NCBI RefSeq assembly: GCF_900102105.1
Contig: NZ_FNBB01000002.1
Span: 496,001-560,000, forward strand
DNA length: 64,000 nt
Source of the DNA: Agrobacterium pusense
Lineage (GTDB): Bacteria; Pseudomonadota; Alphaproteobacteria; Rhizobiales; Rhizobiaceae
Reading direction: 5' to 3'
Under the pieces are notes generated by a model. That model saw nothing but the letters and a program-made list of their open reading frames with translations. It was not told the origin of the DNA and did not search any database. The translations under genes were made by a program, and so were the position numbers. Every line of letters begins with the position of its first letter. The stretch's first letter is position 1. This document shows positions 35,578 to 44,272 of this stretch, one piece after another.

Positions 35578-35766
35578 GTGCAGTGTCTGTGCACATCCGG
35601 GCGGAGACACCTGCACAGCGCTGCCCGGTTAGTGCACGTTTAGTAGGGTATATATTTATATATACCCCTACACGTGCAACCGTGCAGGGCGGTGTGCCGC
35701 GCGCACGGTTCTCAAGATGATTTATTCGGGCAACGTGCACCGGGCAGAAGGGCGGTCAGGGTGCAA
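35578..35766. repeat. cluster of GTGCA words around an AT-rich hairpin
   Basis: Within 190 bp of intergenic DNA, GTGCAC occurs at 35589, 35632 and 35735, and related words at 35578 (GTGCAG), 35611 (CTGCAC), 35674 (GTGCAA), 35682 (GTGCAG) and 35761 (GTGCAA). In the centre is GGGTATATA-TTTA-TATATACCC (35646-35667). Iteron-like words plus an AT-rich palindrome suggest a replication origin or a regulator-binding array; neither is proven. The 350-bp gap from 35523 to 35873 holds no gene that I can support. Confidence 0.5.
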
Positions 35767-35872
35767 CCTGATGCTCACCCAAAAATATTTTGAAATTCGA
35801 CTACCCGTTTTCGGCCAGTTCTCGGAAAGTAAGTGTGTCGCCACCACGACACCGCACCACGAGGAGACGCCC

Positions 35873-36346
35873 ATGGGCAGAGCCACAAGCCAAACCACCC
35901 GCATCAATGGCAAGCGCGTCGTCATCCGTACTTCGCCCAAAGGCAAGGTCACTGTCGAAGACGCACCCATCAAGGAAAGCGAAGGGCAGGCGGCCCAGGT
36001 TCGCGCCCTGCGGTCGCTGCCGGAGTACGGCCGCCAGTTCCTGCTGGCAGGCGACATGAACAGCGCGAAGCGCGGTCCACGTGCCCAGGCAGACGCAATC
36101 GCAACCGGCATGACGCCGGGCGAAGCTGACCTGCGGATCTATCTCAGAGGCGGCGTGCTGAGGATGATCGAGAACAAGGTCGGCAAGGGGCGGCTCTCAC
36201 CGGCCCAGGTTGAGCGTCACGCGTCTCTGGCGCGGCTCGGGCATGCAGTGGAGGTGGTGCGGTTCACATCAACCACGGAAGCGGCCAGCAAGGCGGTGGC
36301 ACTCGTCAAAGGATGGCTGGCCGATAACGACAATCACCCAACGTAA
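35873..36346 (+). CDS. VRR-NUC family nuclease
   Basis: A 157-residue protein; the C-terminal half has the VRR-NUC pattern GEADLRIYLRGGVLRMIENK, KGRLSPAQVERHASLARLGH and VEVVR, that is E/D...ExK...Q motifs of the PD-(D/E)XK class, used by phages as Holliday-junction or structure-specific nucleases. The start at 35873 follows the leader CACCACGAGGAGACGCCC. It ends in DNDNHPT. Confidence 0.8.
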   Translation: MGRATSQTTRINGKRVVIRTSPKGKVTVEDAPIKESEGQAAQVRALRSLPEYGRQFLLAGDMNSAKRGPRAQADAIATGMTPGEADLRIYLRGGVLRMIENKVGKGRLSPAQVERHASLARLGHAVEVVRFTSTTEAASKAVALVKGWLADNDNHPT

Positions 36347-36379
36347 GCGCAGCAGCAGTAACACCACAGGGGAGACGAT

Positions 36380-37285
36380 ATGGCCAGACATGGATCACTT
36401 GCAGAGCAGTTGGCGGCGGTGCGACGCTTCGCCACCGAGCCCGACCATCAGCCCGAGCCGCTACAGACAAATTGGTCTGTCGTGCCAGCCAACGACAACA
36501 ACCCGGATGAAATCGAAGACCTGAAGCACGATCGCAAAAGGCTGGTTACCCCATCGGTCGCCGAGATCATGAAGAACGCGGAAACAGGCGAGGTTGAGCG
36601 CAACGAAGCGGGGCAGGTGGTACGTATCGGACGGCTGCGGTTTAGCGATGGCACCCAGACGGAGAAAGCGTACCGTCTCACCATCGACGGTGGCGTTGAG
36701 GAATACGCGGCAAGGATGCCGGCCGGTGCCATGCTTGGATCTCGCGACAAGGTGGATGTTGCGTTAGGCGGAGACGACAATCCGCAAGAGGTCACCGACA
36801 GCAACCAATACTTCGCCGACATGCTCGACACGAAGAAGGCCAGATACCTTACCGGCAAAAAGCACAAAGGCCCACGTGTGAGGATGACGGCGGACGAGGC
36901 GCGAGCGGAGCTAGCCAAGGCTTACGCCAACACCGACATGAGCAAGGTTACGTTCACCCGCTGTCCCGATGGTCTTCCGTGTGGCTCAGCCAGGATCGCA
37001 GATAGCTTTCTGGGAATGCAAAAGACCACATGCGCTGGCGGCGGCTCAATGATGTGGCAGGACATCGTCACTGCGATGGCTGATCGCAAGGAGTGGTTCG
37101 ATGCGGTTGACGAGCTGAAGAACGAAGACAGGGCGACCCTGGAAGCGGCAAGGACTGCGAGAAACATGGCTGATATCGGCATGAAGGCTGGCCACCAAGG
37201 CAAGCAAGCGGAACGGCAAGGGAAGCGCCGACTGATGGCCGCAAACGATAATCTGGTGGCGGCACTACGAAAGGCGGCTTCGTAA
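36380..37285 (+). CDS. hypothetical phage protein
   Basis: A 301-residue protein after a CACCACAGGGGAGACGAT leader. N-terminal third disordered with PANDNN; a middle domain (residues 60-130) is beta-rich; the C-terminus is a long charged helix with AANDN. Two CxxG-type cysteines (CPDGLPCG) are seen. No family recognised. It precedes the hairpin and tRNA, so it may share their transcript. Confidence 0.55.
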   Translation: MARHGSLAEQLAAVRRFATEPDHQPEPLQTNWSVVPANDNNPDEIEDLKHDRKRLVTPSVAEIMKNAETGEVERNEAGQVVRIGRLRFSDGTQTEKAYRLTIDGGVEEYAARMPAGAMLGSRDKVDVALGGDDNPQEVTDSNQYFADMLDTKKARYLTGKKHKGPRVRMTADEARAELAKAYANTDMSKVTFTRCPDGLPCGSARIADSFLGMQKTTCAGGGSMMWQDIVTAMADRKEWFDAVDELKNEDRATLEAARTARNMADIGMKAGHQGKQAERQGKRRLMAANDNLVAALRKAAS

Positions 37286-37301
37286 CGTCCCTTTCTGCGA
37301 T

Positions 37302-37362
37302 CTCGGAGAGAGTAATGTGAAGGGGTGGCGCAACGTAGTTGCGAACCCCACCACACTCCGAG
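37302..37362 (+). ncRNA. 61-nt three-tier hairpin RNA candidate
   Basis: Nested stems: CTCGGAG/CTCCGAG (37302-37308 with 37356-37362), GGGGT/ACCCC (37322-37326 with 37345-37349) and CGCAAC/GTTGCG closed by a GTA loop (37329-37343); GTG/CAC adds a further pairing. It lies between a coding gene and the phage tRNA and does not overlap either. It may be a structured RNA, a processing signal for the tRNA transcript, or a terminator lacking its U-run. Confidence 0.45.
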
Positions 37363-37429
37363 CGCTCTAAGCGTCGGACCCATCGCCATGCTGCACTTGT
37401 TGCAGCCTCTGAGCTTTGGGTAACTATCA

Positions 37430-37506
37430 CGTGGAGTAGAGCAGTCCGGTAGCTCGCCAGCCTCATAAGCTGGAGGCCGTGAGTTCAAATCTCACCTCCG
37501 CAACCA
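37430..37506 (+). tRNA. tRNA-Met (CAU), initiator-like
   Basis: 77 nt with CCA encoded. Acceptor strands CGTGGAG and CTCCGCA leave C1 opposite A72 unpaired, A11 faces T24, and the T loop is TTCAAAT: all marks of bacterial initiator tRNA. The anticodon arm is CCAGC-CTCATAA-GCTGG, so the three consecutive G-C pairs (29-31:39-41) of canonical initiators are replaced by A-U, G-C and C-G. A strong terminator follows. Confidence 0.9.
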
Positions 37507-37544
37507 ATCCCATGCGCGTTCTCCTCCGCTTGCATGGTGATCGT

Positions 37545-37588
37545 GCGGCCCGTTCCCTTGGTTGGTTGAGCGGGCCGCTTTTGTTTTG
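37545..37588 (+). terminator. Rho-independent terminator after the phage tRNA
   Basis: Perfect 8-bp stem GCGGCCCG/CGGGCCGC with an 18-base loop, followed by TTTTGTTTTG. Ends the transcript carrying the 36380 gene, the hairpin and the tRNA. Confidence 0.9.
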
Positions 37589-37623
37589 TTCGCGAGTTTC
37601 ACTCGTCGTCTAAATGCGGACGG

Positions 37624-38148
37624 CTACAGATCGCGAAGTTCTCGAACTATCTTTCGTCCTAGAACAGCTGTTTCGAGCCAAAGGTCGATCTCCCCTCTTA
37701 TAACGTTTGCTACACCTTGCGCGCCGAGAGCATCATATGAACCAATTTGCATATCTGCGATTGTGGATCTGATTCCGATGACTCGCGTGTAGAATTTGGC
37801 AAGTGATCCCGTGATCGGCCCAAGTGTTCCTATGTTTCCCATATTCGCAGAAAATATTGGGAAAGGATCTTTTGCTTGATCTTGCTCTGACAGCCACCCT
37901 TCAACTTTAGGTATCTGGCCATTTTGAGCTTGTGTGAAAAGCATCTCAGCGATGGGAACCCAGCCTCGATGATCTATGATATCGATGTACGCTTCTATCT
38001 CCGCAGCAATAGCAAACGCGATTGATTGCTTCTTCTGTTGGCGGTCATAGGTACGCTGCCAGTGCTGGCCAATTAGTGAAATACCAGAGCCAGCTAGAAC
38101 GCCAACAAAGCCGGTCACAGCAGGCAAGACCTGCAGCCACAAACTCAT
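37624..38148 (-). CDS. single-pass membrane-anchored hypothetical protein
   Basis: A 174-residue protein with an N-terminal helix (LQVLPAVTGFVGVLAGSGISL), a short charged linker (RTYDRQQKKQS) and a helical cytoplasmic domain. The second ATG (38148) is used because GGGGGATG precedes it. Leftward between the early and late regions, a typical place for lysogenic cargo. AT-rich. Function unknown; DUF4760-like architecture. Confidence 0.55.
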   Translation of the reverse strand: MSLWLQVLPAVTGFVGVLAGSGISLIGQHWQRTYDRQQKKQSIAFAIAAEIEAYIDIIDHRGWVPIAEMLFTQAQNGQIPKVEGWLSEQDQAKDPFPIFSANMGNIGTLGPITGSLAKFYTRVIGIRSTIADMQIGSYDALGAQGVANVIRGEIDLWLETAVLGRKIVRELRDL

Positions 38149-38208
38149 CTCATCCCCCATATTGCAAGTGCATAACCGTAAGAGTGCACGTCATAAGGGT
38201 GTAGCGCA

Positions 38209-38529
38209 ATGCCCAAACCCCACGGCCGCTCAGCGGAAGCCGCGCTTTACCGTCGCCATTATCGCACAGCACGCTGGCAGCGCCTCCGCGAGGCGCAGCT
38301 TGCTGCCGAGCCCTTGTGTAGGTTCTGCTTGGCCATCGAGGACGTTACCGAGGCAACGGTGTGCGACCACGTCAAACCGCACAAGGGCGACGAGGCTTTG
38401 TTCTACGACCCGGACAACCTGCAATCACTGTGTGCTCCATGCCACGACAAGCTGAAGGCTCGCATCGAGCGAGGCCAGCGGGCCGTGGTCATTGGTGTCG
38501 ATGGATATCCGGTCGAGGTTGGTGGGTAG
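38209..38529 (+). CDS. HNH endonuclease of the packaging module
   Basis: A 106-residue HNH protein with CRFC, VCDHVKPHKG, then PDNLQSLCAPCHDKLK, the pattern of small HNH enzymes beside phage terminases. Such proteins stimulate terminase cleavage of the cos site in HK97-like phages. First gene of the rightward late operon. Confidence 0.85.
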   Translation: MPKPHGRSAEAALYRRHYRTARWQRLREAQLAAEPLCRFCLAIEDVTEATVCDHVKPHKGDEALFYDPDNLQSLCAPCHDKLKARIERGQRAVVIGVDGYPVEVGG

Positions 38530-38648
38530 GGGGTGCCTCGAAAGTGGCCGACCGCCCACCGCAGGACCGCCGGGGTAACGCAATTCAAATGCAAACACAG
38601 ATTTTTGCCTAGCGTGCGCGCAAGCGCGCGTGCGCGAGGGGATTCCGC

Positions 38649-39104
38649 ATGTCTGAGAAGAAAAGCCGCGTCGACAGCGTTGATGAGGCCATAAGGATTG
38701 CCTCTGCGGCATCTGAGGAGATCCAGTTTCCCGAAAACGTGCCGCTCGACGACGGTGACGTCCCGTTTTTCAAGAACGTCATCGCGGAATACGCCCGCGC
38801 CGATTGGTCGGCGCACCAGCTTGAGATTGCCGCGATGCTTGCTCGCACGATGGCCGACCTTGTGAGGGAGCAGGATCTGCTACGCACAGAGGGTTCGGTC
38901 GCCGTCACCGAAAAAGGCACTCCGGTCGCGAACCCCCGCAAGTCCGTGGTCCAGATGCATGCTTCTTCCATTCTTTCGTTCCGCCGATCGCTGGCGCTGC
39001 ATGCGCGCGCCGTACAGGGCGAGGCGAGGGACGCAGCCAAGCGGCGCGACCATGCCAAGGAGATTGAGGCGGGCGCGAGCGTGGATGACGAACTCCTAGC
39101 CTAA
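38649..39104 (+). CDS. terS: terminase small subunit (P27 family)
   Basis: A 151-residue protein whose central helical region (PFFKNVIAEYARADWSAHQLEIAAMLARTMADL) marks it as a P27-type small terminase, which recognises the packaging site. Located between the HNH gene and the large subunit. The 119-bp gap upstream contains a GC-rich inverted repeat (GCGCGC-AA-GCGCGC near 38616-38629). Confidence 0.8.
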   Translation: MSEKKSRVDSVDEAIRIASAASEEIQFPENVPLDDGDVPFFKNVIAEYARADWSAHQLEIAAMLARTMADLVREQDLLRTEGSVAVTEKGTPVANPRKSVVQMHASSILSFRRSLALHARAVQGEARDAAKRRDHAKEIEAGASVDDELLA

Positions 39105-39116
39105 TCGAGGTTGTGA

Positions 39117-40763
39117 ATGCTTTCTGAGGCCGTGGTCGGCGCCATCAAGTGCGGCCCGATCCCGGTTCTGCGCGACTGGCGCGGACTGCCGACGTCGGAG
39201 CTCACCCGCGGCGAGAAGATGTGCCGCTTTATCGAAGAGTATTTGGTCGTACCAGAGGGTGCGCTGGTTGGGCAGCCGATCAGGCTGCTGGACTTCCAGG
39301 TGGCCTTCATCCTGTCGGTCTATGACAACCCGAACGGCACGTCGCGAGCGTATTTGTCGATCGCGCGAAAGAACTCCAAGACGGCCACTATCGCCTGCCT
39401 CTTGCTCGGCCACGTTATTGGCCCTGAGGCGTTTCCAAACAGCCGCATCATGTCGGGCGCGCGTTCTCGCGACCAGGCTGCGGAAGTTTTCAACTACGCC
39501 AGCAAGATGTTGATGATGTCGCCGCGCCTGAAAGGGCTGTATCGCATCGTCCCGTCCGGCAAGATGATTGTCGGTCTGCGCAAGAACGTCGTTTACCGCG
39601 CCAGCTCAGCGGAAGCCAAGAGCGCGCACGGCGGTTCGCCACTGGTCGCCATCCTCGATGAGGTCGGCCAGATCAAAGGCCCGCATGACGACTTCGTCGA
39701 AGCGATCGTGACGTCGCAAGGCGCTTACGGCGACAAGGCGATGATCTTCGCTATCTCGACGCAGGCGGCGACTGACGGCGACCTCTTCTCGCGATGGCTG
39801 GACGATGCCGAGACATCAAAAGCACTACGAACGGTTTCGCACCTCTACACGGCTCCGGCTGATTGCGACGTCCTCGACGAGGAAGCGTGGAAAGCCGCGA
39901 ACCCCGCGCTTGGTAAGTTCAAATCCGTTTCGTCGATTCGCGATGACGCGGAGCGTGCGGCACGTATGCCGACCGAGGAGGCCAGCTTTCGCTGGCTACA
40001 TCTCAACCAAAGGATCGATGCCAATGCTCCGTTTGTGTCGCCGGCTATTTGGCGAGCGTGTAACGCTCGAGTTGTGGACTTTGATGGTCTCCCTGTCTTT
40101 GGTGGGCTCGACCTTTCTGAGGTGAGCGACCTGACTGCTCTGGTGCTCATGGCGCCGAAGGAGCAGGAAGGCAAAACCATCTGGCACGTTAAACCGACGT
40201 TCTGGCTGCCCGGCGACGGCATACGAGCGAAAGCTAAGGCCGACCGTGTGCCTTACGATGTCTGGCATAAGGATGGACATCTCGAAGCAGCTCCAGGCAG
40301 AACCGTCGACTACGAGTTTGTTGCGCATTATCTGCGCGACCAGTTCGAAGAGATGGATATCCGCAAGATCGCGTTCGACCGGTGGAATTTCCGACATCTG
40401 AAGCCATGGCTGCAAAAGGCTGGCTTCACCGACGATCAGCTAGAAGGCGACGACGCTGTTTTCCAGCCTTTCGGGCAGGGCTTCCAGTCGATGTCTCCGG
40501 CACTTCGCGAGCTTGAGAGCATCATCCTGAACGGCAATCTGGCCCACGGCGACCATCCAGTTCTGACTATGTGCATGATGAACGCCACCGTTAAAGCGGA
40601 TCCAGCCGGCAATCGCAAGCTCGTCAAACATAACCGCGAGCGCCGTATCGATGGCGCAGTCGCCTTGGCAATGGCAACGGCGATGGCCGGAACCTACGAG
40701 GGCTCCTCTGCAGCCTATTCACCTTGGGACGACCCAGATTTTTCCATCACAAAGGCGGCATAA
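39117..40763 (+). CDS. terL: terminase large subunit
   Basis: The ATP-driven packaging motor and nuclease. The 548-residue protein has a deviant Walker A (YLSIARKNSKTA at about residues 82-93), Walker B PLVAILDEVG, and a C-terminal RNase H-like nuclease with the first acidic residue in FGGLDLSEVSDLTAL and the last in RRIDGAVALAMA. Length and layout fit Terminase_1 of HK97-like phages. Starts 12 bp after terS. Confidence 0.93.
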   Translation: MLSEAVVGAIKCGPIPVLRDWRGLPTSELTRGEKMCRFIEEYLVVPEGALVGQPIRLLDFQVAFILSVYDNPNGTSRAYLSIARKNSKTATIACLLLGHVIGPEAFPNSRIMSGARSRDQAAEVFNYASKMLMMSPRLKGLYRIVPSGKMIVGLRKNVVYRASSAEAKSAHGGSPLVAILDEVGQIKGPHDDFVEAIVTSQGAYGDKAMIFAISTQAATDGDLFSRWLDDAETSKALRTVSHLYTAPADCDVLDEEAWKAANPALGKFKSVSSIRDDAERAARMPTEEASFRWLHLNQRIDANAPFVSPAIWRACNARVVDFDGLPVFGGLDLSEVSDLTALVLMAPKEQEGKTIWHVKPTFWLPGDGIRAKAKADRVPYDVWHKDGHLEAAPGRTVDYEFVAHYLRDQFEEMDIRKIAFDRWNFRHLKPWLQKAGFTDDQLEGDDAVFQPFGQGFQSMSPALRELESIILNGNLAHGDHPVLTMCMMNATVKADPAGNRKLVKHNRERRIDGAVALAMATAMAGTYEGSSAAYSPWDDPDFSITKAA

Positions 40764-42038
40764 ATGGCTGTAAAAGACTGGTTTAGCCGCCGCGCAGCGG
40801 AAAAACCTGCGGAAAACCGCGCAAATATCGAAAGCCCGTCTGTGCCGGTGAGTGCCGAGAACTTTATGGCGTTCTTTGGCGTGCAGCAGGCCAGTCTGCC
40901 ACGCGTAACGATCGATGCAGCTTTGACGGTCCCTGCGGTTCTTGCGGCGGTCGCCTTCATGTCAAGGACGCTTGCCGCTATCCCGCGGCACGCGTATCGA
41001 GACACGAAGGACGGCGCCAAACGCGTCGGAGGCAGGCTTGAGGTTGTCGTCAACCGGGCGCCAAACGAGACAATGGGCTCGTTTGCTTTCTGGCAGTGGT
41101 TTTGGCAGCAGGTTTTCACAGGTGGCCGCGGACTAGCCTACATCGAGCGCACGGCGCAGGGCGTGGATTCGCTCTGGCCTATGGATCCGTCGAAGACGGT
41201 CATCAAGCGCACTGGTTTTAAGACGGTCTATCAGTTTGACGGCAGGGATTACCCCGCCGAGGACGTGATTGACGTTCCGTTTATGCTTCACTCCGACGGC
41301 GTCAAGCATTACGGCCCGGTACAGCGCGCAACCAAGGCAATCCAGCTCGCGATTGCCATGAACGACTACGGCTCGAATTTCTTCGCTGGTGGCGGCGTTC
41401 CTCCGCTTTCGCTGGAAGGACCGCTTCCGGCTGGCGCCGAAGCGATGAAGCGAGCGCAGGCAGACATCAAGCGGTCTGTCGATGCTGCCAAGGATGCAAG
41501 CGAGCCGATCTTCCCGATCCCGGCCGGCTACAAATTGCAGCCAGTCGGAATTGACCCGGCCAAAGGCCAGATGGTCGAGGCCCGACGATTCCAAGTCGAG
41601 GAAATCGCGCGTGCATGGCAGCTTCCGCCTGTGTTTCTGCAGGACCTCTCCCGTGCGACGTTTAGCAACGCCGAGCAGCAGGACTTGCACCTCGTAAAGC
41701 ACCTGATCGGCCAGTGGACCAAGGCGCTTGAGGATGAAATTAACCTCAAGTTTTTTGGTCGCTCCGGCAATGGTCGATATGTCGAGCACAATCTCGATGG
41801 GCTGATGCGTGGCGACTTCAAGAGCCGCATCGAAGGCTTGGCGCGAGCAATCCAGACGGCGCAAATTACGCCTAACGAGGCACGCGCGCTCGAGAACAGG
41901 CCGGCGATGAAGGATGGCAACGATTTGCTTGTCCAAGGGGCAACCGTGCCGCTTGGACAGCAGCCACTCGACGCTGGGCAAGGTGGGGATTCTCCACAGG
42001 CCAACGATAATCAAGACAGCGAGGCGGAAGCCGCATGA
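40764..42038 (+). CDS. portal protein (HK97 family)
   Basis: A 424-residue portal with the family patterns VPAVLAAVAFMSRTLAAIP near the N-terminus and EIARAWQLPPVFLQDLSRATFSNAEQ near residue 290. It forms the dodecameric channel for DNA entry and exit. The ATG follows the terL stop directly. The disordered C-terminus ends with ANDNQDSEAEAA. Confidence 0.92.
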   Translation: MAVKDWFSRRAAEKPAENRANIESPSVPVSAENFMAFFGVQQASLPRVTIDAALTVPAVLAAVAFMSRTLAAIPRHAYRDTKDGAKRVGGRLEVVVNRAPNETMGSFAFWQWFWQQVFTGGRGLAYIERTAQGVDSLWPMDPSKTVIKRTGFKTVYQFDGRDYPAEDVIDVPFMLHSDGVKHYGPVQRATKAIQLAIAMNDYGSNFFAGGGVPPLSLEGPLPAGAEAMKRAQADIKRSVDAAKDASEPIFPIPAGYKLQPVGIDPAKGQMVEARRFQVEEIARAWQLPPVFLQDLSRATFSNAEQQDLHLVKHLIGQWTKALEDEINLKFFGRSGNGRYVEHNLDGLMRGDFKSRIEGLARAIQTAQITPNEARALENRPAMKDGNDLLVQGATVPLGQQPLDAGQGGDSPQANDNQDSEAEAA

Positions 42039-42667
42039 TCAAAGATATTGAAAAGCGTGGTGGCACGCTTGGCGTTGAAATTCGCGCCGAATCCGACAAG
42101 CGAACGCTCGTGGGCTATGCCGTTGTCTGGGATAGTGACACAACGATCGGCGACTACTTTGTCGAGCGCATTGCCAAGGGCGCTTTTACTCGCGCCCTCG
42201 GCGGTGACGTGCTTGCGCTAGTCAACCATGACTGGGGTCGCGTTATCGGCCGCACGAAGAGCAAGACGCTCAGGCTGCAGGAAGATGAGCGCGGCCTCAA
42301 GGTCGAGATCGATGTTCCGAACACGACAGACGGCAACGACCTATGGGAGCTTGTCGAGCGCGGAGACGTGAGCGGGATGTCATTCGCGTTTCGCGCAACA
42401 AAACAGGAGTGGGACGACACTGGCGAATTGCCGAGCCGAACCATTCTTGAGGCGGAGCTTTACGAAGTCACAGCCACGCCAATTCCCGCGTACGAGGACA
42501 CCACGCTCGCCAAGAGGTCGCTTGAGGTCATGAGGGCCGAGGCAGAGGCAGCGAAGTCTGACGAGCAGCGTAGGGCCGAGAACAAGGCCGCCGCTGCGCG
42601 CCGCGTTGCCGAGCGCAAAGCGCGGCACGAGCAAGTAATTCGAGGCATCCGGCAGGACGCTTCGTAG
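42035..42667 (+). CDS. prohead maturation protease (HK97 family)
   Basis: A 210-residue serine protease of the U35/HK97 class that cleaves capsid delta domains. Catalytic candidates are His in LALVNHDWGRVIGR and Ser in DVSGMSFAFRA. The last 60 residues are a charged helix (EQRRAENKAAAARRVAERKA) that may bind the capsid. Overlaps the portal gene by 4 bp. Confidence 0.9.
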   Translation: MIKDIEKRGGTLGVEIRAESDKRTLVGYAVVWDSDTTIGDYFVERIAKGAFTRALGGDVLALVNHDWGRVIGRTKSKTLRLQEDERGLKVEIDVPNTTDGNDLWELVERGDVSGMSFAFRATKQEWDDTGELPSRTILEAELYEVTATPIPAYEDTTLAKRSLEVMRAEAEAAKSDEQRRAENKAAAARRVAERKARHEQVIRGIRQDAS

Positions 42668-42738
42668 TCACCCGGCAGAGCCGGAGGGCATGGACGACGT
42701 CCTGCCATTTCTCAACAACTTCCAAGATTGGAGACAGC

Positions 42739-44016
42739 ATGTCCGTTACGGAACTGCAGGAAAAGCGCGGGCGCCTTGTAACTCAGGCCCGCGAAGCCCT
42801 GGATGAAATCACCAAGAATACCGACGAAGCCCGCTCTGCGGAGCTCGACAAGCGCCATGACGACATTATGGCCGAGTTCGACAAGGTCGAAAAGCAGATC
42901 GAACGCGAAGAGCGTCAGGCCGCCATTGAGGCTCGCTTCGAAGAACGCGCCCGCAAGGATCGCGAGAACAAGCGCCCTGGCAACGACGGTGAAGCCCGTG
43001 GCCAGGATAAGGGTGAAGAGCTCGAGTACCGCTCGGTATTCTACAAGTTCCTCGCTTCTGGCGCCGACCTCGGCGAACTTGATGCCGAAGAGCGCTCTGT
43101 GCTCAAGGCTGGCGTACAGTCCACCAAGGAATTCCGCATGCAGACGACCGGCACGAATACCGCCGGCGGCTATACCGTCCCAGTCGAGCTTGCGAACTTC
43201 ATCGTCAAGACGATGAAGGACTGGGGTCCGATGTACAACGAGGACATCGCGACCGTCATTTCCACCACGTCCGGCAACATCATCAACATTCCCACTGTTG
43301 ACGACACCGCCGTAACTGCTGAGAAGCACACTGAAGGCACCGCGCTGACGGATGACGGCGGCAAGGACGCCACCTTCGGCCAGAAGCAGCTCGGCGCATA
43401 CGTTTACGACACCGAGTTCGTGAAGTTTTCCATGGAGCTTGCTGCCGACAGCATCTTCAACATGGAATCGCTTCTGGGCGCTCTGCTCGGCGAACGTCTG
43501 GGCCGCATCGCCAATCGCGAACTCACCATCGGTGACGGCACTGGCGACCCGAATGGCGTTGTGACTGCGTCCACCCTCGGCAAGACGGCTACGGCAGCCG
43601 CTGCTATCGCGTCCGACGAACTCATCGACCTCCTGCACTCGGTTAATGCGGCTTATCGCCGTTCTCCGAAGGCCCGCTGGCAGTTCGCCGACCTCACGCT
43701 GGCTGCCATTCGCAAACTGAAGGACGGCCAGGGCAACTACCTCTGGCAGATGGGCGACATCACCAAGGAGCAGCCAGGCACGCTGCTGGGTTACCGCTAC
43801 GAGATCAACGACGACGTGCCGCTGATTGCAGCTGGCGCGAAGCCCGTTATCTTCGGCGACTTCTCCAAGTACTTCGTCCGCAAGGTCGGTTCTCCGGTCA
43901 TCGGTGTACTGCGTGAGCGCTTCTGGCCTGATCTGGGTATCGCTGGTCTCATCCGTTTCGATGGCGAGCTCGGCGATTCTGCGGCGATCAAGCACCTTGT
44001 CATGGCTGCTTCCTAA
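42739..44016 (+). CDS. major capsid protein (HK97 fold)
   Basis: A 425-residue capsid precursor: an N-terminal coiled-coil delta domain (residues 1-110, ELDKRHDDIMAEFDKVEKQIEREERQ-like), then the HK97 core with TTGTNTAGGYTVPVELANFI, a typical N-arm/E-loop start, and the A-domain end. The delta domain would be removed by the upstream protease. Codon use is strongly biased, as in highly expressed genes. Confidence 0.93.
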   Translation: MSVTELQEKRGRLVTQAREALDEITKNTDEARSAELDKRHDDIMAEFDKVEKQIEREERQAAIEARFEERARKDRENKRPGNDGEARGQDKGEELEYRSVFYKFLASGADLGELDAEERSVLKAGVQSTKEFRMQTTGTNTAGGYTVPVELANFIVKTMKDWGPMYNEDIATVISTTSGNIINIPTVDDTAVTAEKHTEGTALTDDGGKDATFGQKQLGAYVYDTEFVKFSMELAADSIFNMESLLGALLGERLGRIANRELTIGDGTGDPNGVVTASTLGKTATAAAAIASDELIDLLHSVNAAYRRSPKARWQFADLTLAAIRKLKDGQGNYLWQMGDITKEQPGTLLGYRYEINDDVPLIAAGAKPVIFGDFSKYFVRKVGSPVIGVLRERFWPDLGIAGLIRFDGELGDSAAIKHLVMAAS

Positions 44017-44062
44017 TTGAGGATGGCGGGCTTCGGCCCGCCTCCAACTCAAGGAGAAAAGC

Positions 44063-44272
44063 ATGAAACTGAAGCTTTTGATTGGCCTGTCAGGCAATGA
44101 ATATTCACTGTCACCCGGCGACGAACGCGACTTTGAAGGCGACGAGGCAGAGCGCCTTATCGCCGCCGGCTACGCCGTTAAGGTCGATGAGTCGGGCGAC
44201 ACAGTAACAACCACCAGGCGGAGAGGTAAGGCGAATGTGGTATCCTCCGAAGGTGACGGCACGAACGACTGA
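44063..44272 (+). CDS. small head-associated protein
   Basis: A 69-residue protein after CAAGGAGAAAAGC, with the pattern YSLSPGDERDFEGDEAERLI AAGYA seen in small proteins between capsid and connector genes of many siphophages. The C-terminal tail overlaps the next gene by 38 bp. Role in head stabilisation or connection is inferred from position. Confidence 0.6.
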   Translation: MKLKLLIGLSGNEYSLSPGDERDFEGDEAERLIAAGYAVKVDESGDTVTTTRRRGKANVVSSEGDGTND

